From Macrococcus bovicus (lineage in GTDB: Bacteria; Bacillota; Bacilli; Staphylococcales; Staphylococcaceae), in the NCBI RefSeq assembly GCF_004359575.1, contig NZ_SCWF01000001.1, positions 248,001-312,000 of the forward strand: DNA of 64,000 bases, given 5' to 3'. How positions within the stretch are numbered: position 1 is the first letter of the stretch; each line of letters opens with the position of its first letter. The notes under the pieces were generated by a model. That model ran no database searches and was not told the DNA's origin. It was given only the letters and a program-made list of their open reading frames with translations. Both the position numbers and the translations under genes were made by a program. Shown here piece by piece: positions 7,554-13,064 of this stretch.

Positions 7554-7824
7554 TAACTTCCTCCAATTCTTCGGTCAGCTGCCTGATTGCCTGCTGTGAC
7601 TGAAAGTGCCTGCTTCTGATCTGAATGGCATGAATGAGACGCTCTCGTTCTTCTTCCAGTCTGACGAGTTCCAGTTCTTCTTCATACTGTCTGTGCTTGG
7701 TTAAGCGCTTCTCGTCATTCACTTCACTTCTGAATGACAGATAATCATAGAAACGGGACAATACAAAGTAGAGAATCACCGCAAGGATAATCAGGATGAT
7801 GAATCCGATTAAGAAATAACGCAT
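7489..7824 (-). CDS. Small membrane protein with coiled coil, partner gene of the SPFH protein
   Basis: Protein of 111 residues from ATG 7824, which has GGAGGG five bases upstream. A single membrane helix fills residues 3-20 (YFLIGFIILIILAVILYFVL), followed by a charged helix-rich tail (EEELELVRLEEERERLIHAIQ, then QAIRQLTEELEEVNELIKHIE) likely to form a coiled coil. I know no family for it. Its 3' end overlaps the SPFH gene's start by about 65 bases in another frame, so the pair is co-transcribed and probably functionally linked. The long overlap is unusual and both frames look protein-like. Confidence 0.72.
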   Translation of the reverse strand: MRYFLIGFIILIILAVILYFVLSRFYDYLSFRSEVNDEKRLTKHRQYEEELELVRLEEERERLIHAIQIRSRHFQSQQAIRQLTEELEEVNELIKHIESEDRQTREKTGQP

Positions 7825-7881
7825 AAAATCCCTCCATTCCATGCTTACTACCATTATAACATGACTATATGTAAATAAATG

Positions 7882-7906
7882 CAATAAAACCATGACAATG
7901 TCATGG
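7882..7906 (-). terminator. Original yqeG terminator, now stranded at the left end of the island
   Basis: On the minus strand CCATGAC-ATT-GTCATGG is followed by TTTTATT. Directly upstream lies the left copy of the attachment core. Joining this side to yqeG across the core would put the hairpin a few bases after a TAG stop, exactly where a terminator belongs. The island therefore separates yqeG from its native terminator. Confidence 0.75.
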
Positions 7907-7908
7907 TC

Positions 7909-7925
7909 TACTCTTCCCATTTGAT
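7909..7925. repeat. Left attachment site (attL core)
   Basis: TACTCTTCCCATTTGAT matches the 3' end of yqeG, TACTCTTCCCACTCGAT, at 15 of 17 positions; the first 11 are identical. It is the only such copy seen near the far end of the element and marks its left border. Confidence 0.82.
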
Positions 7926-7967
7926 GGATGCCATTTAAATGAGAAGTAATACATTATCAATTTCAGG

Positions 7968-7978
7968 TATATCAAGGG
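7968..7978 (+). repeat. 11-bp terminal inverted repeat, left copy
   Basis: TATATCAAGGG here is the exact reverse complement of CCCTTGATATA at 20476-20486. The next bases also agree in part on the two ends (TCA, 9-11 bases further in). It lies 43 bases inside the left core. Confidence 0.6.
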
Positions 7979-8000
7979 CTAAACAGTCATCAGGCCGCTT

Positions 8001-8029
8001 CTGATATTAAGTGAAACATTATTTATTAT
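8001..8029 (+). promoter_or_regulatory. Candidate plus-strand promoter for the structured RNA tract
   Basis: CTGATA and TATTAT with 17 bases between (4/6 and 5/6 matches to the vegetative consensus). A start near 8036 would transcribe the hairpin-rich tract from its left edge. The -35 match is modest. Confidence 0.4.
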
Positions 8030-8037
8030 CATAAAGC

Positions 8038-8059
8038 TGTCGTTTTTTTGTCGTTTTTT
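8038..8059 (+). repeat. Paired integrase arm-type repeats, left end
   Basis: Two copies of TGTCGTTTTTT in tandem, 11 bases apart. The same pair, also 11 bases apart, occurs at 20424-20446 beside the integrase gene, with a further single copy at 20395. Tyrosine integrases with an N-terminal AP2-like arm domain, as here, bind such direct repeats just inside each end. Confidence 0.65.
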
Positions 8060-8065
8060 ATGCCT

Positions 8066-8905
8066 GAAACCTGGGTGAACGTTTCGTTCTATCAGATCAC
8101 TATTATCATACACCAAAGAAGCGGTCCTGTCCTTTTTTAAGGCATGTAAAACCGGTAAATCTTTAGGATTCTTAAGGACTTTCGATCATGATGCTAAGGC
8201 CGACATTTCGGCTCTATATCAGGCATGAGGTCGTATTTCACGACGTCATACTATGTCCTAAAGGGTCACGCTGTTTTACCGACTCCCTTTACAAGGGTTA
8301 AAGACAAATATGTCGCTTACTCTTTTTTGAGCAATAACCTCTATATTGGTCACACTTTTTTGTGTACTCAAAAATGAGTAACCAATATTGGCTAGTCAAA
8401 AAGGAATAACCAATAGCTGTCGCTCAAAAAAGAACAATAGCTCTTAGTCGAAAAAGGATAACAGTTTTTGAACCCGCACAAAAATCTTCAAGTTCGTCAA
8501 AATTGGCGGAGTTCAAGGCTGCCTCATTTTTGGGATGGCCTCGCCTTTCGTCCGGTCAAACCACATTGCCGTTTTGGGAATGTGGTATACAGAAGAATGA
8601 TAGACCACTACCCTGAATCGGGGTATAGATTAGATATCCCCAATTTTAGGGTGGGGTCGCGTTTCACGACCTCATATCCTTAAATTAAAAAACGGCTATT
8701 TTTTGAATTAAGGATAATGCTGGGGTAACGATTCGTTACGTCAGCTACCTGATGCAAACAATCCTTACATCAGGTCTAGTGTTCCTTAGATAGGTTCAAT
8801 CATGTACCTATCTTATATATTGCATAAGTCAGGTCTCCGCTCAATAATCCTTAGTCCAGGGTGTGAATAATCTGCACATCCTTTGGGCGTAAACAATCCT
8901 TACGC
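8066..8905 (+). ncRNA. Candidate large structured non-coding RNA (GOLLD/ROOL-like, family not assigned)
   Basis: About 840 bases with no convincing reading frame and with nearly continuous hairpins. Examples: CTG-ggt-GAACG-ttt-CGTTC-tat-CAG (8071-8095); GCCGA/TCGGC (8199-8212); GTCGT/ACGAC (8225-8249); a three-way junction (8343-8388); TTGAACCCGC/GCGG-a-GTTCAA (8468-8516); ACCACATT/AATGTGGT (8560-8586); TGGGGTCG/CGACCTCA (8652-8674); a long hairpin (8676-8715); GCTG-gg-GTAACG-att-CGTTAC-gt-CAGC (8719-8745); ACCTGATG/CATCAGGT (8747-8775); AGATAGGT/ACCTATCT (8788-8813); GCGTAA/TTACGC (8887-8905). Several stems need G-U pairs on the plus strand and would be A-C mismatches on the minus strand, so I favour plus. 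Large ornate RNAs of phages and prophages (GOLLD, ROOL) look like this, but I cannot match a consensus. A DNA-level role (packaging or replication) is possible. Confidence 0.55.
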
Positions 8906-8935
8906 ATTATAACTACTAGTTAGAGTGCCTGTCAC
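8906..8935 (-). promoter_or_regulatory. Consensus-like promoter pointing left into the hairpin tract
   Basis: On the minus strand GTGACA and TATAAT (5/6 and 6/6) are spaced by 18 bases. Transcription would begin at the last hairpin (8887-8905) and run antisense to the preferred orientation of the structured RNA. Either the RNA is in fact on this strand or this is an antisense promoter. Confidence 0.5.
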
Positions 8936-9021
8936 GTGTGTTGTGCGTCTTCTATATAGAATGAAATGTCAGGTTTTGTCAGGTTTTTGTGTTATGAGTA
9001 CCTTTTAAAAGATCATTAAAT

Positions 9022-9690
9022 TTATTTTTTTATAAATCTAGGATCATTAAGAATTATTGTTTCAATTTGTTGTCTAACCTTATTAATTTCATCAATATCA
9101 TCTTGCATATCAAAAATTATAGAGGTATATAATTCAACATTCCTATCCATTAATCCCTTATCAGATACAACTGTGTATGAGTCATCTTCTTTGATAGGAT
9201 TACTTATTAATAATGTGTCTCCACTATGAGTTATATCGTTCCTAATTTTTCTTGTTTTTCTATTACTTCTCGTGGCTCTTTGTGGGTAACCTGTATTGCT
9301 TTTCGCTATAAATTTATCGTAATAATTTCTATATCTATAATCATTACTCTCATCATCTAACTCGCTTTCACTTTTACCGTTAAAATGTAGATGAGTATAA
9401 ACTATTATTTTAAGTAAAATATCATCAAGTGTATTTATCATTCTTAAACAAACATTTAAATAAAAAGAGGCTTTAATTAATAGGGATAGATCAAAGTCAC
9501 TTTCAATAACTTTATCATATATTTCTTGAAACTTTTCCTCCGCAAATGAATATAAAAATACGTTATTATCGTATATGTTCAATAAATCAAACAATTTTTC
9601 TTCAATTCTTCCTCCAATTGGACCTAATCCAAAAGCACTTATTAAACTATTAGGGTCATCATACTTAATCAAAAATTGGTTTTTTGCCAT
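9022..9690 (-). CDS. HEPN-domain protein, likely RNase of a defence or toxin type
   Basis: Protein of 222 residues, AT-rich compared with its neighbours. The key feature is R150-N-D-I-T-H155, the R-x4-H active-site signature of HEPN ribonucleases, set in a helical context (KTRKIRNDITHSG). The N-terminal part is predicted all-helical (FDLSLLIKASFYLNVCLRM, then INTLDDILLKIIVYTHLHF). HEPN nucleases serve in abortive infection (Abi_2/AbiF types), toxin-antitoxin pairs and CRISPR effectors. Which HEPN subfamily this is I cannot say; the Cthe_2314-like group is one candidate. The ATG follows GGAGGAG by 8 bases. It has its own promoter, lies beyond the terminator of the island's main operon, and converges with the structured RNA tract. 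It is a typical cargo-gene position. Confidence 0.7.
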   Translation of the reverse strand: MAKNQFLIKYDDPNSLISAFGLGPIGGRIEEKLFDLLNIYDNNVFLYSFAEEKFQEIYDKVIESDFDLSLLIKASFYLNVCLRMINTLDDILLKIIVYTHLHFNGKSESELDDESNDYRYRNYYDKFIAKSNTGYPQRATRSNRKTRKIRNDITHSGDTLLISNPIKEDDSYTVVSDKGLMDRNVELYTSIIFDMQDDIDEINKVRQQIETIILNDPRFIKK

Positions 9691-9721
9691 GAGTTTTACT
9701 CCTCCACTTATTATTACTCAA

Positions 9722-9750
9722 ACCATATTAAAAATAGATTTTAATTGCAA
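9722..9750 (-). promoter_or_regulatory. Candidate promoter of the HEPN gene
   Basis: On the minus strand TTGCAA and TATGGT are 17 bases apart, 30-60 bases before the start codon. The tandem hairpin repeats lie directly upstream of the -35 box. Confidence 0.5.
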
Positions 9751-9751
9751 C

Positions 9752-9838
9752 CCTGTTCCGTTCTGTAAAACGCCTGTACTCCGTTCTGAGTTATGTTAGG
9801 CAGATCACCTGTACTCCGTTTGAGTTGCGTTAGGTGAT
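9752..9838 (-). repeat. Tandem hairpin repeats upstream of the HEPN gene
   Basis: Two full units 35 bases apart share CCTGTACTCCGTT and GAGTT and GTTAGG; a third shorter unit (CCTGTTCCGTTCTG) follows at 9752. Each full unit folds: an outer stem GCCT/AGGC in one and ATCACCT/AGGTGAT in the other, and an inner ACTC/GAGT stem in both. The outer stem changes sequence yet stays paired, which points to selection for structure. It may be a repeat-type antitoxin RNA, a leader, or an operator. Confidence 0.65.
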
Positions 9839-9894
9839 ACGCTTAATAGTCATCTTCCAACCTTAGAGTAATGCCACATTCTGCAACACTTCAA

Positions 9895-9925
9895 CAAAAA
9901 AGAGATGCAACCTTTGCACCTCTCT
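9895..9925 (-). terminator. Terminator at the end of the island's main operon
   Basis: On the minus strand AGAGGTGC and GCATCTCT (one G-T pair) enclose a 7-base loop and are followed by six T. It lies about 45 bases after the stop of the last operon gene. Confidence 0.8.
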
Positions 9926-9967
9926 AACCATGTTCGTTTGATATAAAATTGCAACCTTTTTTAGTTG

Positions 9968-10330
9968 TCATAATTTTCTTCTTGTAATCACTTTAGCCTC
10001 ATTCAGCTCTTGCAATATATCGCGCTTCCGCTTCCAGGTTATCCGTTTTTTGTTGTGTATCATCGAAAGCAGCACATCTTTTCTGATATAGAGTATGCCG
10101 TGCTGATCCATTACACTTACTGACTTATCTATGTGATACAGTCCTCTATACGTCTGTGCCAGGTACTTGTTAGGCTGCTGCGATATGTACCCTTTGAGTT
10201 CGGGCGCTGTACCATATCTGAGACGGTTTCTGTTGCCGATTTTAGAAGCGGAATTAGTATTCCCACTGTTTCCCTTGCTGAACGTGTGACCGTGCTTAAA
10301 TCGTCCCTGTGCGTCTCTGAGAGCGTCCAT
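9968..10330 (-). CDS. Phage-type protein of unknown function, basic
   Basis: Basic protein of 120 residues. The start (MDALRDAQGRFKHGHTF) follows AAGGAGTGATGAC. The N-terminal G-R-F-x-x-G-x-x-F-x-K-G-N-S-G-N pattern resembles the G-R-F/P-K-G-N-x-G-N-P motif of DUF5681-like phage proteins, some of them encoded beside terminases; this is only a motif-level likeness. The C-terminal half (ILYIRKDVLLSMIHNKKRITWKRKRDILQELNEAKVI) looks helical and DNA- or RNA-binding. It is the last gene before the operon terminator. An overlapping frame of similar length lacks a ribosome site and is rejected. Confidence 0.7.
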   Translation of the reverse strand: MDALRDAQGRFKHGHTFSKGNSGNTNSASKIGNRNRLRYGTAPELKGYISQQPNKYLAQTYRGLYHIDKSVSVMDQHGILYIRKDVLLSMIHNKKRITWKRKRDILQELNEAKVITRRKL

Positions 10331-10356
10331 GTCATCACTCCTTTTTTATAGCCTCC

Positions 10357-10650
10357 GAAATCTCTATTTAGGGTGTCGGATATGTCGGATTCTCTTTTTA
10401 AGGCTGCCGATACTGCTGATTTAGCCAACGCAATTTTGCGTTTTCAGGCTTCCTTTTCTTTTTAAGGGAGCCGATAAAGCCGATTTTCGCTTTCCAATTT
10501 TGGAACATCCTTTTTAGGTGTCTAAAATGTCTAAATGCTCATATATTGAACCATCTAGCAAAAGCTAGCATCACCCTAGCAATTCCTAGCACAATATATA
10601 TATGCGTATTCTAGTATTTTCTAGTAATTGTGTGCCTACATCTGCCTACA
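10357..10650. repeat. Array of eight direct-repeat doublets with changing sequence
   Basis: Gene-free tract. Doublets read on the plus strand: TGTCGGATA/TGTCGGATT (10374), GCCGATACT/GCTGATTTA (10406), GCCGATAAA/GCCGATTTT (10470), TCTAAAATG/TCTAAATGC (10521), CTAGCA/CTAGCA (10555 and 10566), CTAGCA/CTAGCA (10577 and 10587), CTAGTATTT/CTAGTAATT (10612), TGCCTACATC/TGCCTACATG (10633). Periods are 9-11, about one helical turn. The first four doublets are each preceded by a shared CTnTTTTTAAGGnnG-like block, giving 30-base units. Two small palindromes (TTCCAATTTTGGAA, ACGCAATTTTGCGT) lie between. Candidate replication, packaging or activator site. Confidence 0.7.
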
Positions 10651-11404
10651 TGTTAATGAGTCCGTACTCTTTTTCGGTCCATGATTGACGTTTTTCTTGC
10701 CGTTCTTTTATTGATGCACGGTATTCAGCGATACGCTCGGTTTCTCTCAGTTTTTTAAACTTCTCTTTATGTTCAAACCACTTTACCGCTTCCGGGTCTC
10801 CATTTTTTAATCTTCCCTTGTATTCTAGGTGTTCTTTTCTGGTTTCAACGTCAAGAAAGCCAATATTCCAATAATCAACTTTATTTTGTTTTTTAATTGC
10901 TTCATAGTCGATTTCATATTCTGTAAATGCATCTATCTCACTGCTCAATATATTTACCTGATCCGCCGTAAGCTCTTCATAGTCCTCCACACATTGATAG
11001 CCCTTGTCAGTCCGTTCTTCCCTCACTTCTTGAAGCTTCAGAAGAAAGCGATTATATTTATCAGCTTCTCGATTATTAAACTTACCAGTCTTTTGATATT
11101 TAAAGACGGCTAGATAATGAGAAGGTTTTGCGCGATCAGCAGCTTCAAAAAAATCTTCATAGTCTCTTTCAGCTCTTTTCAAAAATTTATCCAGCTGCTC
11201 TTTCTTTTCACAAATTCTTATAGCTAGATCTTCTACCAACCAACCGCCTTTATACCATCCTTTAACCTCATCAATTTTTATCGTTCCAACTGATAAGTCA
11301 TATAATTCATTAATTTCGTCTTGCATTTTTTGAGCTTTGAGACTGATAAAAGCAGGGTTAAACTTTGTTAATAAGTGATAGTATTTGAGGTAACATTCTT
11401 CCAT
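10646..11404 (-). CDS. Unknown island protein, charged and helical
   Basis: Protein of 252 residues that I do not recognise. It is strongly charged and predicted mainly helical, with likely coiled-coil stretches (KKEQLDKFLKRAERDYEDFFEAADRA and the C-terminal KFKKLRETERIAEYRASIKERQ, quoted loosely). No signal peptide or membrane helix is present. The start codon overlaps the stop of the gene upstream (ATG at 11404), so the two are translationally coupled. The stop codon lies inside the first doublet of the neighbouring repeat array. The position late in the operon, after replication genes, is where satellites keep capsid-remodelling or helper-interference genes, but nothing in the sequence proves this. 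Confidence 0.72.
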   Translation of the reverse strand: MEECYLKYYHLLTKFNPAFISLKAQKMQDEINELYDLSVGTIKIDEVKGWYKGGWLVEDLAIRICEKKEQLDKFLKRAERDYEDFFEAADRAKPSHYLAVFKYQKTGKFNNREADKYNRFLLKLQEVREERTDKGYQCVEDYEELTADQVNILSSEIDAFTEYEIDYEAIKKQNKVDYWNIGFLDVETRKEHLEYKGRLKNGDPEAVKWFEHKEKFKKLRETERIAEYRASIKERQEKRQSWTEKEYGLINM

Positions 11405-11763
11405 TACATCAACCCCAATAAATAGTTAAAATCTTGATTCGCTTCTCTATTTTGCAATACTTCTCTTGTCTGTTTCATCTCTTCTAGGAAATCACTCTCA
11501 ATCTGTTTAAAATAACCCTCCTCTTCCATCTTTTTCAGCTCTTCATCCAACTTTTTTTGTGCATCCTTGTATAGTCCGCGATTTTTAAGTTCATCAGCTA
11601 CTATACCGACGCGCTTCCGTTGTCTTCTTACACAATCTTCGTTCTGATTTACCTCATGTTCTTCCAGAATTATATTTTCACTTCTAAAAAGGTTTAAAAG
11701 TGTCTTATCGTCTATTTGAAGCGGTTCATTACGAATAATGTCGAATACAGTTACCAGTTCCAT
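11404..11763 (-). CDS. Unknown island protein, coupled to the following gene
   Basis: Protein of 119 residues with no recognised family. The N-terminus is mixed (MELVTVFDIIRNEPLQIDD) and the rest is a charged helix (KNRGLYKDAQKKLDEELKKMEE, then IESDFLEEMKQTREVLQNREANQ). The ending FNYLLGLM is hydrophobic and may be an interaction tail. It lies just after an internal terminator-like hairpin and overlaps the start of the next gene, so the two form a coupled pair. Confidence 0.68.
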   Translation of the reverse strand: MELVTVFDIIRNEPLQIDDKTLLNLFRSENIILEEHEVNQNEDCVRRQRKRVGIVADELKNRGLYKDAQKKLDEELKKMEEEGYFKQIESDFLEEMKQTREVLQNREANQDFNYLLGLM

Positions 11764-11784
11764 TAAATTCTCCCCTATCCTTTT

Positions 11785-11813
11785 AATAAAAGGCAGGGCC
11801 TAAGCCCTACCCT
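11785..11813 (-). terminator. Internal terminator or attenuator in the island operon
   Basis: On the minus strand GGTAGGGC-TTAG-GCCCTGCC (8 pairs with one G-T) is followed by TTTTATT. It separates the 100-residue protein gene from the last three genes, which would need read-through or their own promoter. Confidence 0.7.
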
Positions 11814-11816
11814 GAA

Positions 11817-12119
11817 TTACTTCTCTTTGTCTGCCAACCATTGCTTGAACTCTTTGTGATGCAATACGAACTGTTTGAACATCTCTTCTTTGTCGTTCAA
11901 TGCTTGCTGATAGTCTTCAATGAGTTCTTCGATTGCTTTAAAGACCGGATTAGTTGATCTGGCATTCTGAGGTTTGTTCTGATAAAAATTATTAAAGTTC
12001 TCTCTGTTGATGTTTTCAGTCAATTCATCTCTTGCTGCCTTAACGCCTTGATTCTGTAATATTCTCAAGAAACGTTCTTTCTCTTTTCTGATTTCTTCAT
12101 TCACCTTGTTATCAGTCAT
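11817..12119 (-). CDS. Unknown small island protein
   Basis: Protein of 100 residues, highly charged and helical (NEEIRKEKERFLRILQNQGVKAARDELTENI in the first third; ALNDKEEMFKQFVLHHKEFKQWLADKEK at the end, by position 72-99). No family recognised. It is closely spaced (11 bases) after the 242-residue gene and is followed by a terminator-like hairpin, so it ends one transcription segment of the operon. Confidence 0.68.
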   Translation of the reverse strand: MTDNKVNEEIRKEKERFLRILQNQGVKAARDELTENINRENFNNFYQNKPQNARSTNPVFKAIEELIEDYQQALNDKEEMFKQFVLHHKEFKQWLADKEK

Positions 12120-12130
12120 GTCCTATCCTC

Positions 12131-12859
12131 CTAAATTCCGTACTCATTTTTGTATTTATCAAGCGTTAATCGCATTGTTAATCTAGCTGCGCCTCCGCCA
12201 TCGGTAGCATAACGGTCCATTTCTTCTTTCAGCTTGCGATACACTTTGAGTTTAGGCGGTGTCACAATGTCGTCAATTTCGTTTTTGAATGTCGAGAAAC
12301 TTACTAATGCATAATCTTGCTCAAAATCTGCGAGTTGTTTAATTGCATTCTTGAATAGATAAAGATTGTTATTGATCGCATGTGCCTTGTATTTGTCGTA
12401 TTTTGCCGCTTCCAGGTACTCACTTAAAAGCACTCGTAAATCAGTTACTGTTCTGATGCTGTCTATCTTCATATTCAACTCATTAGTCATCTGACTGTTG
12501 TAATAAACACGCTTTGTAATTTCGTCTGATGATAGGTTATCTGATTCATTCAGCGCTCTGTTTGCCGTTTCAACGATGAGGTTACGTTTCTCAACCTGAC
12601 TCTGTGCCGCCTGCTGAATTGCTTGCTCCGCCCTTTCCTTCTCTTCCTGGATAATCGCTCTGATGCCTTCTTTAAGCGCGCCATCCGTATATGTTTTACC
12701 GTACTGATCCTTATACTCGGCAATACGTGCATCTGTCGCTTTGCCGAAGTCACCGATATTTGCAGCTGGATCACGATTAATCAAGTCCTCATAAGCCGAT
12801 TTAACCGCTCCATTGTTAAAGTCTGTCTTGTTCATCAATTCAATAATTTCATTTGTCAT
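12131..12859 (-). CDS. Unknown island protein with central coiled coil
   Basis: Protein of 242 residues without a recognised domain. Residues 60-95 (GIRAIIQEEKERAEQAIQQAAQ and onward) are predicted coiled coil. The rest is helical apart from a Gly-rich patch DGGGAARLT near the C-terminus. It overlaps the gene upstream by 4 bases. Size, coiled coil and position recall scaffold or capsid-size proteins of satellites, but no residue-level evidence supports that; treat as unknown. Confidence 0.7.
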   Translation of the reverse strand: MTNEIIELMNKTDFNNGAVKSAYEDLINRDPAANIGDFGKATDARIAEYKDQYGKTYTDGALKEGIRAIIQEEKERAEQAIQQAAQSQVEKRNLIVETANRALNESDNLSSDEITKRVYYNSQMTNELNMKIDSIRTVTDLRVLLSEYLEAAKYDKYKAHAINNNLYLFKNAIKQLADFEQDYALVSFSTFKNEIDDIVTPPKLKVYRKLKEEMDRYATDGGGAARLTMRLTLDKYKNEYGI

Positions 12860-13062
12860 TGTCCTGTCTCCTTATCTGTTATGTTTTCTGCTGTCTTTGT
12901 CGATTGGTTGTATAGCGATGTGTTCTTTGCTTTCCGTTCTTCTCGTCTTGCCCTCACCATGTCCCTCACTAAGTCAGGTGGCGCATTAGTTAGATCAATC
13001 AAGTCACCCTCTGCTGTGCGATATAGGCTCCGGCCGTCGTGCGTTCTTACCCAGTCACTCAT
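12856..13062 (-). CDS. Small unknown island protein
   Basis: Protein of 68 residues. It starts MSDWVRTHDGRSLYRTAEGD, a short beta-rich segment, and ends in a basic, then polar tail (RARREERKAKNTSLYNQSTK). Not recognised. It abuts the gene upstream and overlaps the one downstream by 4 bases, so it belongs to the same coupled set. Confidence 0.62.
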   Translation of the reverse strand: MSDWVRTHDGRSLYRTAEGDLIDLTNAPPDLVRDMVRARREERKAKNTSLYNQSTKTAENITDKETGQ

Positions 13063-13064
13063 CG

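Noticed and set aside
8468-8683. Open frame of 71 codons on the plus strand within the hairpin tract
   Set aside because: No ribosome site, odd amino-acid composition, and its bases are fully used by paired hairpin arms. It looks like chance.
7980-9000. CRISPR array or integron attC array as an explanation for the repeated hairpins
   Set aside because: There is no constant repeat with unique spacers, no cas genes, and none of the core motifs of attC sites. Stems differ from hairpin to hairpin.
10129-10428. Overlapping 99-codon minus-strand frame covering two of the repeat doublets
   Set aside because: It lacks a ribosome site and overlaps the better-supported gene at 9968-10330. Its repeated Ser-Asp and Ser-Ala pairs simply reflect the DNA doublets.
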